Shown piece by piece: positions 43,745 to 53,458 of a DNA stretch of 64,000 nucleotides; positions within the stretch are counted from its first letter, which is position 1, and the number at the start of each line of letters is the position of its first letter. The notes below the pieces were generated by a model. It did no database searches. It saw only the letters and a list, made by a program, of their open reading frames with translations, and had not been told where the DNA came from. This DNA comes from CAZLYF01 sp964586835 (GTDB lineage Bacteria > Bacillota > Clostridia > Christensenellales > Aristaeellaceae): NCBI GenBank assembly GCA_964586835.1, contig CAZPIC010000002.1:65676-129675 (forward strand). Reading direction: 5' to 3'. The position numbers and the translations under genes are program-made.

Positions 43745-44521
43745 ATGAGTATACTCGAGAGGATGAGCCTGCAAGGGAAGAAGGGTTTTGTCACTGGCGC
43801 GGCTCGGGGCATCGGGAAGGCTTCCGCGAGGGCGCTGTGCGAGGCCGGAGCTGACATCGCCATCGTAGACTTGGACATGCCGGAAGCAGAGAAAACAGCA
43901 GCCCAGCTAGCCGCAGACACCGGAAGGGAAGTGTTTGCCATCCACTGCGACTGTGTCAGGCCGGACCAGGTGGACACCATGGTCACAAACATTGTCGCCC
44001 GCTACGGCAGGTTGGACATCGCCCACTGCAACGCGGGGATATGCATCAATGCCCCCGCGGAAGAGATGAGCTATGAGCAGTGGTCCAAAGTCATCGATGT
44101 CAACCTAAACGCCGTCTTCCTCACCAACCTGGCTGCCGGCAAGGTGATGCTTAGACAGGGAAGCGGTTCCATCATCAACACCGCCTCCATGTCCGGCCAC
44201 ATCGTCAACGTCCCTCAGCCTCAATGTGCCTACAACGCCTCCAAAGCTGCCGTCATCATGCTGACCAAATCCCTGGCAGTGGAGTGGGCAACCCGAGGCG
44301 TTCGCGTCAACAGCCTGAGTCCCGGCTACATCGGTACGGAACTCATCCTCAACGCGCCACACCTGAAAGCTCTCATAGAAGAATGGAACCGCATGGCCCC
44401 CATGAAACGGATGGGCCGACCCGAGGAGCTGGAATCCATCATCGTCTATCTGGCGGGAGATACCAGCTCGTTCACCACGGGCAGCGACTTTATCGTCGAC
44501 GGCGCCTTCACCTGCTTTTGA
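43745..44521 (+). CDS. SDR dehydrogenase (sorbitol/ketose-reductase type)
   Basis: 258-aa NAD(P)-dependent SDR, start MSILERMSLQGKKGFV with GGAGGG six bases upstream. TGAARGIG cofactor motif, D-L-D in AIVDLDMPEAEK, catalytic Ser in NTASMSG and YNASK. The family, in clusters with polyol importers, interconverts ketoses and polyols. First gene of the plus-strand cluster and directly behind its promoter. Substrate unknown. Confidence 0.92.
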   Translation: MSILERMSLQGKKGFVTGAARGIGKASARALCEAGADIAIVDLDMPEAEKTAAQLAADTGREVFAIHCDCVRPDQVDTMVTNIVARYGRLDIAHCNAGICINAPAEEMSYEQWSKVIDVNLNAVFLTNLAAGKVMLRQGSGSIINTASMSGHIVNVPQPQCAYNASKAAVIMLTKSLAVEWATRGVRVNSLSPGYIGTELILNAPHLKALIEEWNRMAPMKRMGRPEELESIIVYLAGDTSSFTTGSDFIVDGAFTCF

Positions 44522-44585
44522 TCCTCTTTGACTCATCCATAAATCTAGCGGCTGGGATGCCGTGAAAATATACAGGAGGTGCCCC

Positions 44586-45926
44586 ATGAAGAAACTCGTT
44601 GCGTTGCTCCTGACCCTGATGATGATGTCCGGCATGTTTTCCGCTCTCGCACAGGAAAAAGTCACGCTGAACATCGGTTTCGCCAACAACCCCTATTCGC
44701 AGGCGCTGTACGCCATCGTGCAGAAGTATTTCGCCGACACCGATCACGACTTCAACGTCAACATTTCCGTCATCCCCGAAGAGGATCTCCGTTCCGCGCA
44801 GACGCTGGATGCGACGACTGACGGCGTTACCTACGACATGTTTTATGTAGGCCCCTACGAGGGGATGTCCTGGGGCAAGTTTGGCTGGCTTGAGGACCTT
44901 GCTCCCTATTTTGAGGCCATGACACCCGAGAAGAAAGAATGGTATGACATCGACGATATGTTCTACAGCATGACCAAGTCGGTTTCCGACACAGAGGGCC
45001 ATATGTGGGCAGTCCCCTTCTACGGGGAATCGTCTTTCGTGATGTACAACAAGGAAGTCCTTGAGAAGGCCGGCGTGTCCATGCCTGAGTACCCCTCCTG
45101 GGATGAGATCTATGAGATCGCTAAAGCGGTCCAAGCCATGGAAGGTTATACGGGCATCGTACTGCGCTCCGACGTGGGCTGGGGCAATCTAGGTGCCCCG
45201 CTGGGAGCCATGCAAAACGCCTTCGGCTGCAAGTACTACGATCTGGAGTGGAATGCCTGTGTCGACACCCAGGAGTTCCGCAACTGCTGGGAGATGTACA
45301 AAAACCTCGTAACGGAGTGCGGCCCGGCTAATAAGACGGGCAATTCCTATAACGAGTGCGTCAACCTCTTCCTTGAAGGCAACGTAGGTATCTACTATGA
45401 CGCCACCTCCCTATGCGGCAACTTCGAGGCCGACAATTCTCCTATCAAAGGCAAAGTTGGCTACACAAAAGCGCCTCGCCAGGTCGAGGGCGGACACTCT
45501 GGCTGGCTGTGGAACTGGGCGATGGCCATCAACCCGGATTCCCCTCACAAGAGGCAGGTGTTCGACTTCATCCTCTGGTGCACCTCCAAAGACTTCATCG
45601 ATCTCAGCCTTGCCCACCAGCCCGACGGCTCCGTCACGCCGCCCGCCTCCCGCAAGTACACCTATGAACAGCCCGTCATCGCAGCCCTGCCCTACGCAGA
45701 GGCCACCCTGCAAGCTGTGGACATGGTGGACTATACCAACCCCGCTGTAGACCCCGTCCCCTACTATGGCCTGCAGTACTGTGCCATCGTTGAGTTCCAG
45801 GACGCGGGCACTCAGATGACCCAGTGGGTGCTGGACTATGTGGTGGGCAACATCTCCCTGGACGACGCCATCCGAAACACCCAGTCGCTCTTTGATGAGA
45901 TTGCCGTGGACGGTGGATACAGATAA
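44586..45926 (+). CDS. Polyol/sugar ABC transporter solute-binding protein
   Basis: 446-aa family 1 binding protein, close in pattern to sorbitol/mannitol-binding SmoE. Start MKKLVALLL with AGGAGG seven bases upstream. Signal peptide about 1-22 ends SALA and has no lipobox cysteine. Mature protein includes ISVIPEEDLRSAQTLDATTDGVTYDMFYVGPYE, VPFYGESSFVMYNKEVLEKAGV and EGGHSGWLWNWAMAINPDSPHK. The downstream permeases are of CUT1 type. It may feed a free polyol to the dehydrogenases of this cluster. Confidence 0.92.
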   Translation: MKKLVALLLTLMMMSGMFSALAQEKVTLNIGFANNPYSQALYAIVQKYFADTDHDFNVNISVIPEEDLRSAQTLDATTDGVTYDMFYVGPYEGMSWGKFGWLEDLAPYFEAMTPEKKEWYDIDDMFYSMTKSVSDTEGHMWAVPFYGESSFVMYNKEVLEKAGVSMPEYPSWDEIYEIAKAVQAMEGYTGIVLRSDVGWGNLGAPLGAMQNAFGCKYYDLEWNACVDTQEFRNCWEMYKNLVTECGPANKTGNSYNECVNLFLEGNVGIYYDATSLCGNFEADNSPIKGKVGYTKAPRQVEGGHSGWLWNWAMAINPDSPHKRQVFDFILWCTSKDFIDLSLAHQPDGSVTPPASRKYTYEQPVIAALPYAEATLQAVDMVDYTNPAVDPVPYYGLQYCAIVEFQDAGTQMTQWVLDYVVGNISLDDAIRNTQSLFDEIAVDGGYR

Positions 45927-45948
45927 AGCGACATTTGCTGTGCGACAA

Positions 45949-45969
45949 GGGACGGGATCTTCCCGTCCC
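45949..45969 (+). promoter_or_regulatory. Stem-loop between binding-protein and permease genes
   Basis: Perfect 8-bp stem GGGACGGG/CCCGTCCC with a 5-base loop (45957-45961), followed by CTTCT. Probably an mRNA-stabilising or partial-termination hairpin that gives more binding protein than permease. Confidence 0.55.
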
Positions 45970-46020
45970 CTTCTGAATGTCAGGCACAAGCCGGTACGCT
46001 CGACGCCAAAGGAGGTTGGC

Positions 46021-46950
46021 ATGGCGCTCAAACCTGAGACAACAGGCGTGGCCGTACCCGCGATCAAACGCCGGTACAGGGACAAATACTTCGCCCTTCC
46101 GGCTATCATATGGGTAGCGGTAACTACGCAGATCCCCTTCCTAGCCACCATCGTGCTGTCACTGATGCGGTGGAACCTGGTTCGGCCCGACCAGGGCGTC
46201 GTGTTCAACTGGTTCAACAACTACTCGTATTTCTTCTGGCAGAACGCCCGCTCCTCCCAGGAGTTCTGGCTCATCCTGTTGCAGACTTTCCAGATGACGG
46301 CCTACTCCCTGATCATGTGTTCCGTCTTCGGCTTTCTGGTAGCCCTGATGCTGGATCACCGGGTGCCGTTCATCAATGTCGCCAGGACTCTGGTGCTCGG
46401 CCCCTTTTTTGTAATGTCCACGACGACGGGTGTCATTTGGAAGGTTACGATCCTAAACATGACCTTCGGCTGGTATGCAAGGATCGCCACCTCCCTGGGC
46501 TTCCCAGTCCGTGACTTCCTAAGCAATTATCCACTTCCCCTCAACGCTTTCCTGTTTACCTGGCAGTGGATGCCATTTTTTGTCCTGATCATTCTGGGCG
46601 GCCTTCAATCGGTATCCAGCGAGGTGATCGAAAGCGCGTACATTGACGGCTGCAACTGGTTTAAGCTGACATTCCGGATAAAGCTCCCCATGATCATCAA
46701 CCACATTGGTGTGGCGGTCATGCTAGGCTTCATCTTCCTCAGCAAGGAATACGGCCTCATCCTTGTCACAACGGCGGGAGGTCCGGGCAAAAGCTCCTAC
46801 ACCCTGGCCTATATGATCCGGGATCAGCTGTTCGTCTCAAAGCAGGTGGGGCGGGCAGCCACCATCTCCGTGATCATGGTGGCCGTCATGCTGGTCCTGG
46901 TCAATTTCCTGTACCAGAAACTGCAAAAGCGCGTTGAGCAGTACGGATAG
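46021..46950 (+). CDS. CUT1 sugar ABC transporter permease (SmoF/UgpA-like)
   Basis: 309-aa permease, about 6 transmembrane helices. GGAGG lies five bases before the ATG of MALKPETTG. The EAA loop that contacts the ATPase reads ESAYIDGCNWFKLTFRIKLPM. N-terminal region AIKRRYRDKYFALPAIIWVAV is typical of the first permease. No ATPase gene is in this cluster; a shared MsmX-type ATPase is expected elsewhere. Confidence 0.92.
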   Translation: MALKPETTGVAVPAIKRRYRDKYFALPAIIWVAVTTQIPFLATIVLSLMRWNLVRPDQGVVFNWFNNYSYFFWQNARSSQEFWLILLQTFQMTAYSLIMCSVFGFLVALMLDHRVPFINVARTLVLGPFFVMSTTTGVIWKVTILNMTFGWYARIATSLGFPVRDFLSNYPLPLNAFLFTWQWMPFFVLIILGGLQSVSSEVIESAYIDGCNWFKLTFRIKLPMIINHIGVAVMLGFIFLSKEYGLILVTTAGGPGKSSYTLAYMIRDQLFVSKQVGRAATISVIMVAVMLVLVNFLYQKLQKRVEQYG

Positions 46951-46962
46951 GAGAATCGCGAA

Positions 46963-47835
46963 ATGACAGGTAAAAGTGAGGCTTTCCTGCAGGCACAGCG
47001 GAGGATTCGCATCCGGAACATCACCAAGAAAACAGCGATGACGGTCCTGATTTACGGCTTTGCCCTGATCTATTTCTTTCCCATCCTCTATATGTTTCTG
47101 ACGGGTATGAAAACCGAGGTCGACGCCATCCATCCGCGCCTGATCTTCACCCCGAGCTTTGAGACCTACAACAAAATTTTCGCTGATGCCAGCATGTATT
47201 CCTACCTGAAAAACTCGCTGTTCCAGGTCTCCGTCAGCACGCTTCTGACCCTGTTGCTGGGCGTGCCGGCCGCCTTTGTCATCCGGTTTGGAAAGTTTAA
47301 AAAGGCATCCACCAACAATACCCTGCATAAATGGTTCATCACAACCATCCTGCTGCCCCCGGTCGCCATCCTCGTGCCAATGTTCCTGTTCTTCAATTCA
47401 ACCGGGCTCATGAACAGGGTATGGGGGCTGACCATCCTCTACACAGGCTTTCATATCCCCATCGTCATCTGGATGATCCATTCTTTCATGACGGACATTC
47501 CTTTTTCGCTGATAGAGGCCAGCGAGATCGACGGCTGCACCAGGGCTCAACAGATCATCTACGTCACCCTTCCCCTGATCCGCATGGGGCTCTTCTCTGC
47601 GGGCATGCTTGTGGCAGTCTTTGTCTGGAACGAGTTTCTGCTGTCGTTCACGCTGACCACAAACACCACTGCGACGTTGTCCGTGTTCATGAGCAGGTTT
47701 CGCGAACAGCAGGGCCAGTTCACCGCGCAGCTTTCCGCGTCAGCCACGCTGTGCACGCTGCCCGCGCTGATCTTAGGCTGGAGCACGCAGAAGGCGCTGG
47801 TCAAGGGTTTGACCATGGGCGCACTAAAGGGATAA
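46963..47835 (+). CDS. CUT1 sugar ABC transporter permease (SmoG/UgpE-like)
   Basis: 290-aa second permease, about 6 helices. EAA loop reads IEASEIDGCTRAQQIIYVTLPLI. It starts 12 bp after the first permease (GGAGA upstream). The TGMKTEVDAIHPRLIF segment after the first helix is usual in this family. The partner is the preceding permease and the sorbitol-type binding protein. Confidence 0.92.
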   Translation: MTGKSEAFLQAQRRIRIRNITKKTAMTVLIYGFALIYFFPILYMFLTGMKTEVDAIHPRLIFTPSFETYNKIFADASMYSYLKNSLFQVSVSTLLTLLLGVPAAFVIRFGKFKKASTNNTLHKWFITTILLPPVAILVPMFLFFNSTGLMNRVWGLTILYTGFHIPIVIWMIHSFMTDIPFSLIEASEIDGCTRAQQIIYVTLPLIRMGLFSAGMLVAVFVWNEFLLSFTLTTNTTATLSVFMSRFREQQGQFTAQLSASATLCTLPALILGWSTQKALVKGLTMGALKG

Positions 47836-47865
47836 TGGAAGGCATAAGAGCACAAGGGAGGCAAA

Positions 47866-48900
47866 ATGATGAAAGCAGCGGTTTATTACGGCAGGCATGA
47901 CCTCAGGCTCGTGGACCTGCCTGCTCCGGAATGCAGCCCGGAAGAAGTCAGAATCCGGCTCGCCTACTGCGGCGTATGCGGGACAGACCATCATATCTTC
48001 CACGGGGATGGAGGAGCAGCACCGGTCCCGGACGGGACCATCATCGGTCATGAGTTTAGCGGCATCGTGGATGCAGTCGGCAGTGAAGTCCGCTCGTTTA
48101 AGCCGGGAGACCGTGTCAGCGCTGATCCAAACGACTGGTGCGGCAAATGCTACTTCTGTCTGAATGGAAAAGCCCACTTCTGCACGAACATGAAAGGATA
48201 CGGAACGAGTTTCCCGGGCGGTTTTGCTGAGCTGATCGTTGTCCCCGAAAAACAGGTCTACCGTCTACCCGACACGCTGGACCTGAAAACCGGTTCCCAG
48301 AGCGAGACACTCAGCTGCTGCGTGAACGGGATTGACCTGTGCGGTATTCGAGCAGGAGACAACGTGCTGATCATCGGCGCGGGTCCCATCGGGCTGATGA
48401 TGCTTCAGCTGGCCCGCTCCGGCGGCGCGGGCAGTATCGCCGTCAGCGAGATCAGCGAACACAAGCGCGCGCTGGCCCTGAAACTCGGCGCGGATCTGGT
48501 GGTCGACCCGGGGAAAGAGAGCCTGCCAGAAGTCCTGAAGACGGCATTCCCAAATACCGACTGCGTGATAGAAGCCGCAGGCACCCCGGCCACTCATGTC
48601 GCTGCCATTGACCTGGCAGGAAAGGGGGCCACGGTGATGTTCTTTGGGCTCGTCCCGCCAGAGACCGAGATTCCCATCAAACCCTTTGAGATCTTCAACC
48701 GCGAGCTGAAGATTACCTCCTCTTTCATCAACCCTTACACCTTCACCCGCGCCATCAACCTTCTGGCTCACAGGCGTGTCGTGCTGGACGACATCATCAC
48801 GGACATCGTGCCTCTAAAAGACATCAACCGCGTTTTCAACGACCCGTATTTTCGTTCCCGTGGCAAGGTTCTGGTCAGCCTGGGTGGCATAGACGAGTGA
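47866..48900 (+). CDS. Zinc-dependent polyol dehydrogenase 1
   Basis: 344-aa medium-chain dehydrogenase. Catalytic zinc: CGVCGTD, IIGHEFSG; structural zinc cysteines CGKCYFCLNGKAHFC; NAD motif IIGAGPIGLMM. Two adjacent ATGs are possible; GGGAGG lies four bases from the first and seven from the second (47869). The central ETLSCCVNGIDL region takes the place of the usual E-P motif. Likely oxidises a polyol or sugar phosphate to the ketose. It overlaps the next gene's upstream in-frame GTG. Confidence 0.91.
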   Translation: MMKAAVYYGRHDLRLVDLPAPECSPEEVRIRLAYCGVCGTDHHIFHGDGGAAPVPDGTIIGHEFSGIVDAVGSEVRSFKPGDRVSADPNDWCGKCYFCLNGKAHFCTNMKGYGTSFPGGFAELIVVPEKQVYRLPDTLDLKTGSQSETLSCCVNGIDLCGIRAGDNVLIIGAGPIGLMMLQLARSGGAGSIAVSEISEHKRALALKLGADLVVDPGKESLPEVLKTAFPNTDCVIEAAGTPATHVAAIDLAGKGATVMFFGLVPPETEIPIKPFEIFNRELKITSSFINPYTFTRAINLLAHRRVVLDDIITDIVPLKDINRVFNDPYFRSRGKVLVSLGGIDE

Positions 48901-48917
48901 TTCAGGAAGGACTTAAA

Positions 48918-49943
48918 ATGAAACAGCAAGTAATGGTCAAACCCGGCGTGATTGAAATCCGAAGCGTGGAGATCCCCACGCCTGGCCCCCATGAAGTGCT
49001 TGTCAAGATGATGTTCGTGGGCATCTGCGGTTCAGACAACCACGTCTTTCATGGCACCCATCCCTTCACCTCATACCCTGTGACCCAGGGACATGAAGTC
49101 TCAGGCGAGATTGCAGCCATTGGACAGGAAGTGAAGGGCTTGAGCGTCGGCCAGAAGGTCACGATAGAGCCCCAGTGGACCTGCGGGCTGTGCCACCCCT
49201 GCCGCAACGGCAAGTACAACCTCTGTGAAAACCTGAGGGTCATGGGCTTCCAAGCGCCAGGCGCTGCCCAGCAGTACTTCTCGGTGGATCAGTCTAAGAT
49301 CACTCCTCTTCCCGATACGGTGTCCTTCAGAGAGGGCGCCATGATCGAGCCGCTGGCTGTCGCCGTACACGCCGTCGAACGTCTGGGCAGCGTTGATGGG
49401 AAGAAGATCTGCGTCGTCGGGGCGGGTCCCATCGGCAATCTGGTGGCTCAGACTGCCAAAGGGCTGGGCGCAGCTGCAGTCATGCTCACCGATGTGGTCG
49501 ACTTTCGCTTGGGCCTGGCTAAGCAGCTGGGCATCGACTACTGCGTGAACACAGCCAGAGAGGACTTTGGCAGGGCGATCGAGGAAGCCTTCGGCCCCGA
49601 CAAAGCGGACGCTTTCCTGGACTGCGCTGGGAACAACACGACGATCAACCAGGCGATACGCCTTGCCCGCAAGGGCACACCCATCGTTCTGGTTGCGGTA
49701 TTTACCGGCATGGCCGAGGTGGACCTGGCACTGCTCAACGACCACGAACTCGACCTTCTCAGCTCCATGATGTATCGGCACGAGCACTACCTGGAGGCGA
49801 TCCGCCTGACAAGTGAAGGACGGGTCAAGCTTGAACCCCTGATCAGTGCCGTTTTTCCCATGGACAGATATCTTGAAGCCTATCAGCACATCTCCAAAAA
49901 TCCTGAGACCAGCATGAAGGTGATGATCGATCTTCAGGCCTGA
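48918..49943 (+). CDS. Zinc-dependent polyol dehydrogenase 2
   Basis: 341-aa medium-chain dehydrogenase, start MKQQVMVKPGV after GGAAGG. CGICGSD-type (GICGSDNHVFHG), QGHEVSG, structural lobe CGLCHPCRNGKYNLC, MIEPLAVAVHA and NAD motif VVGAGPIGNLV are all present. The sorbitol-dehydrogenase type is most likely. It follows dehydrogenase 1 by 17 bp. Two zinc enzymes and an SDR in one cluster suggest either several polyols or a two-step oxidation/reduction (epimerisation). Confidence 0.91.
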   Translation: MKQQVMVKPGVIEIRSVEIPTPGPHEVLVKMMFVGICGSDNHVFHGTHPFTSYPVTQGHEVSGEIAAIGQEVKGLSVGQKVTIEPQWTCGLCHPCRNGKYNLCENLRVMGFQAPGAAQQYFSVDQSKITPLPDTVSFREGAMIEPLAVAVHAVERLGSVDGKKICVVGAGPIGNLVAQTAKGLGAAAVMLTDVVDFRLGLAKQLGIDYCVNTAREDFGRAIEEAFGPDKADAFLDCAGNNTTINQAIRLARKGTPIVLVAVFTGMAEVDLALLNDHELDLLSSMMYRHEHYLEAIRLTSEGRVKLEPLISAVFPMDRYLEAYQHISKNPETSMKVMIDLQA

Positions 49944-49974
49944 AAGCTGCAGCATGCCGGAGCGAGGTTTATCC

Positions 49975-50910
49975 ATGATACTGACCGTCACGCTGAACGC
50001 AGCAATCGACAAGACCTATGTGCTTTCCTGTGAAAACTGCCCCGGTGAGGTCCTCCGCGTTGTGAAGTGTCTAGCAACACCGGGCGGTAAAGGCCTCAAT
50101 GTCACCAAAGCAGTGCGCGCCTTGGGCGAAAGGGTCACAGCAACTGGGATCCTGGGGGGTCATGCAGGCAAATGGATCCAGGAATCCCTAGAAAACAGGG
50201 GAATCGATTGCAGCTTCCTCTGGGCAGACGACGAATCCCGGACCTGTATCAACGTCGTGGAGCCTGGTGGCAGGCAGACCGAGTTTCTGGAGCCCGGCCT
50301 GGATACCAGGCCGGGCTTTGCTGCGGAGTTCGAGCAACACTTCACCGCCCTGATGGAACAGAGCAGGGTCGTCATCCTCTCTGGGAGCCTTCCAAGAGGC
50401 TTCTCCTCCAGCTTCTATGCCCGGCTGATTCAGGCCTGTCGGGAGAGAGGAAAAACGGTCATCCTGGACTCCAGCGGGGAGGCGCTGTGTCTGGGTGTAG
50501 CTGCTGGGCCCAGCCTCGTCAAGCCCAACCTGGATGAGCTGACCCAGCTCCTCGGCCATGCGCCGGGCGATTCCCCTGAGGAAGCCGCCATAGACGGAAG
50601 ACGCTTGCGCGAGGCGGGTGTCCGCAGCGTGGTCATCTCCATGGGCAGGAAAGGAGCAGTGCTGGTCAGCGAGGAGGGGGCCTTTCACGCACGCCCCCCG
50701 AAAGTGCAGGCAGTGTCAGCGACCGGCAGCGGCGACTGCATGACCGCAGGCCTGGGAGTAGGTGCCCTGTACGGCTGGGGGCCTGAAAAAACGCTCCGCT
50801 GTGCGACCGCTGCGGCAGCAGCCAACGCCATGGAGCTTGAGACAGGGCGTATCGCGATAGAGAACTACCGGCGACTGTTGCCGCTGGTCGAGGTCTCAGC
50901 CATCGGGTAG
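49975..50910 (+). CDS. PfkB hexose kinase (1-phosphofructokinase / tagatose-6-phosphate kinase type)
   Basis: 311-aa LacC/FruK-like kinase, starting MILTVTLNAAIDKTYV (GAGG seven bases upstream). PGGKGLNVTKAVRALGE, SGSLPRGFSSSFY and the catalytic SATGSGDCMTAGLGVG (GSGD in place of GAGD). The family phosphorylates ketohexose phosphates to bisphosphates, matching the class II aldolase on the other strand. The 3' end overlaps the convergent GatD-like gene by 15 bp. Confidence 0.9.
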   Translation: MILTVTLNAAIDKTYVLSCENCPGEVLRVVKCLATPGGKGLNVTKAVRALGERVTATGILGGHAGKWIQESLENRGIDCSFLWADDESRTCINVVEPGGRQTEFLEPGLDTRPGFAAEFEQHFTALMEQSRVVILSGSLPRGFSSSFYARLIQACRERGKTVILDSSGEALCLGVAAGPSLVKPNLDELTQLLGHAPGDSPEEAAIDGRRLREAGVRSVVISMGRKGAVLVSEEGAFHARPPKVQAVSATGSGDCMTAGLGVGALYGWGPEKTLRCATAAAAANAMELETGRIAIENYRRLLPLVEVSAIG

Positions 50911-51945
50911 TAGCATGACCTTCCCCCGGACCTGGCCCGGGACGCGAAACAGATCGAAAGCTTGTTGTGCCTCCGACAACGGAAAGCTGCGGAAAATGAG
51001 CCTGGGATCTATCCGAAGCTCACCCCCTGAGAAAGCCCTGGCAGTCTCTTCCCATTCTTTCCCGGGGAAGGGGGCGGAATAGCTCATCCACGAGCCCGTC
51101 AGGCTGAGTTCCTTGCGGTTGAGATTCTCCCATTCCTGCGGAGTGAAGCAAAGCTCCCTCTGCGGTGTTCCGATAAAGCATATCCTGGCTTTGTTGGCGG
51201 CAAGACGCAACGCTTGGCGCATGGTTTGCGTAGCCCCCGCTGTTTCAAACACAAAGCCAAATCCCCTGTCCCCTGTCAGGCTGAGAGCTCTGTCCATGAA
51301 GCCCTCCTTCGCTGAGTCCAGCGCATTGCTGATGCCCAGCCGGTTGGCCATTTCCAAACGCTCCTCCTCCACATCCAACACGGTCAAGCTTCCTGCACCC
51401 TTGATCCGCGCCCATTGGGCTGTAAACTGCCCGATGGTCCCAAAGCCCAGGACAGCCGTGTGCTCAGCAGGTGAAAATCCGTTCAGATACAGTCCGTGTA
51501 AAGCGACGGTGGATGGTTCGAACAACGCGCCTTCGACCCAGGATACAGAGGGTTCAAAAGGGATCAGATTGCTTGCCGGGACCGCCACATACTCTGCGAA
51601 CCCGCCCTGCACCCTGGATCCGATGAAGCTGTAATGATGGCACAGGGCATAGTCTCCTTTCAGGCAGTCGAGGCACACCATACAGGGGAGCAGGGGCGCC
51701 ACGGAAACGCGCATCCCCGGTTGGATGCGTCCGCTTTCTCCCCTGACCCTGAGGACCTCCCCAGAAAACTCATGACCGAGCACAATGGGATAGTGATGCG
51801 CCTTTCCCCTCAGCACACGGGGGATGTCTGAGCCACAAATACCCGCCGCCCGGACACGCACCAGTGCTTCTCCCTCCTTTAGCTCCGGGTCAGGCCAGTC
51901 TCCATAGCGGATGCTCCCGTCTTCATTGAGTATCGCTGCCTTCAT
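50896..51945 (-). CDS. Galactitol-1-phosphate 5-dehydrogenase-like zinc dehydrogenase
   Basis: 349-aa MDR with strong likeness to E. coli GatD as I recall it: CGSDIPRVL, AHHYPIVLGHEFSG, FIGSRVQGGFAEYVAVP and RKELSLTGSWMSYSAPFPGKEWE. Structural cysteines CMVCLDCLKGDYALC. NAD motif VLGFGTIGQF. The true substrate could be a polyol phosphate or a free polyol, since the importer in this cluster is an ABC system and not a PTS. It overlaps the kinase gene upstream by 23 bp. Confidence 0.88.
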   Translation of the reverse strand: MKAAILNEDGSIRYGDWPDPELKEGEALVRVRAAGICGSDIPRVLRGKAHHYPIVLGHEFSGEVLRVRGESGRIQPGMRVSVAPLLPCMVCLDCLKGDYALCHHYSFIGSRVQGGFAEYVAVPASNLIPFEPSVSWVEGALFEPSTVALHGLYLNGFSPAEHTAVLGFGTIGQFTAQWARIKGAGSLTVLDVEEERLEMANRLGISNALDSAKEGFMDRALSLTGDRGFGFVFETAGATQTMRQALRLAANKARICFIGTPQRELCFTPQEWENLNRKELSLTGSWMSYSAPFPGKEWEETARAFSGGELRIDPRLIFRSFPLSEAQQAFDLFRVPGQVRGKVMLLPDG

Positions 51946-53458
51946 AAGCTGTCTCCTTCATAAGCCCCCGCAGTTCTTTGTAAAGCCTGAGATAGTTCCT
52001 GTAGTTGTGCTCATACACCCCGCGGGTTGCAGGGTTCGGATGGTGGGTGCGCCGAAGTCGGATGGTCTTTTCGACAGCAGTGTCGAAATCCTTGAAAAAG
52101 CCCGTTCCTGTTCCCGCCAGCAGGGAAGCTCCCAGGGCTGTGGCTGTTCCGGCAGCAGGAACATGGATCGTCCTGCCCGTTACATCAGCCTTGATCTGCG
52201 TCCATACCCTGCTGTTGGCGGCACCCCCAATGGCGTGAAAAGCAGCAACTTCCGCACCGGCCTCGGCTGCGATATCGCAGTTGTGCTTCAGAGAAAAGGC
52301 TGTTCCTTCCATTCCTGCCCTCGTGATATGCGCGCGGGTCTTTGTGTAGTCCATCCCAAAGAGCACGCCCTTTGCGTCTGGATCCCAGACAGGGGAACGC
52401 TCCCCTGCCATATAGGGCAGAAAGACGAGGCCATTGCTTCCTGGCGGGATAGACTCCGCTTCCCTGTCCATCACAGCATACAGCTCCGCCCCGTCTCCAA
52501 CCCGCTGCTTCTCCAGCCCCGCATAGAGTTCCCGTCCCAGCCACCGGATGATCCCTCCGCCTCCGACGCTCCCCCCCTGTAAAAGCCAGGCGTCTCCGAC
52601 GACATGCCGGCTTAAGATCAGGCGCTTGTCAGCCAGCATCCGTTCCATGCATATGCTCATGCCCCCCGCCTGGCCGCCCTGTTCCTGGGTCTGTCCCTCG
52701 CGGTACACGCCGGCGCCCAGGGTACCGCAAGCTGCGTCCAGCCCTCCCGCCACCACCGGGGTCCCCTGCAGCAAGCCCGTTTCCCGGGAAGCGGCGGAAT
52801 GGACCCTGCCCACAACCTGCTGGCAGCGGACGATATCCGGCAGCAGGCCTTCCCGGATGCCGAGGGTGCGGGCCAACCCAGTGTCCCAGGCGCCCTTCTT
52901 CATGTCAAAGCAGGCAAATCCATAGCCCTGGGAGAGGTCCTGGGTCATCTCCCCTGTCAGACGGAACACCACATAGCCATTTGACTGCAGAACCTTATCC
53001 GCCTGCCCGATAAGCCCGGGCGCATGCCTCTGGTACCAAAGGAGCTTAGGCAATGTATAGGAAGGCTTGAAAGGGTTCCCGCTCACGGAAAAGACAGTGT
53101 CTTCCCCAAGCCGCGCGATGACCTCTTCACACTCTCGCGCGGCGCGCGTGTCCATCCAAATGGGCGTCCGGTTCAGTGACTGTCCTGAACCGTCCACCAG
53201 GACGGCAGACCAGCTTTGTCCTGCTACCCCAACAGCCCCAATCTCCCATGGGCTCAGTCCGCCATTAGAAAACAGCTCTCTCAGCGCCAGGCATACCCCC
53301 CGCCACCAGTCGTCCGGGTCCTGTTCCGCCCAGCCAGGCTTGGGGTAGTGAACGGTATAGTCGCTGCTTGCCTGTCCCATAAGAGCCCCGTCTGTGTCAA
53401 AGGCTGCCACCTTGCAAGACGAAGTCCCGATGTCTATCCCCAGCAGAAGCCCGCTCAT
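51923..53458 (-). CDS. FGGY-family carbohydrate kinase (xylulokinase-like)
   Basis: 511-aa two-domain sugar kinase. Start MSGLLLGIDIGTSSCKVAAFD (phosphate-binding DIGTSS). Further motifs: catalytic-type D in VAGGLDAACGTLGAG, FLPYMAGERSPVWDPDAKG, AIGGAANSRVWTQIKADVTG. Related to xylulokinase and other ketose kinases. The ATG overlaps the aldolase stop by 4 bp. It likely phosphorylates the ketose made by the dehydrogenases at C-1 or C-5/6. Confidence 0.92.
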   Translation of the reverse strand: MSGLLLGIDIGTSSCKVAAFDTDGALMGQASSDYTVHYPKPGWAEQDPDDWWRGVCLALRELFSNGGLSPWEIGAVGVAGQSWSAVLVDGSGQSLNRTPIWMDTRAARECEEVIARLGEDTVFSVSGNPFKPSYTLPKLLWYQRHAPGLIGQADKVLQSNGYVVFRLTGEMTQDLSQGYGFACFDMKKGAWDTGLARTLGIREGLLPDIVRCQQVVGRVHSAASRETGLLQGTPVVAGGLDAACGTLGAGVYREGQTQEQGGQAGGMSICMERMLADKRLILSRHVVGDAWLLQGGSVGGGGIIRWLGRELYAGLEKQRVGDGAELYAVMDREAESIPPGSNGLVFLPYMAGERSPVWDPDAKGVLFGMDYTKTRAHITRAGMEGTAFSLKHNCDIAAEAGAEVAAFHAIGGAANSRVWTQIKADVTGRTIHVPAAGTATALGASLLAGTGTGFFKDFDTAVEKTIRLRRTHHPNPATRGVYEHNYRNYLRLYKELRGLMKETAYEGSDTQ

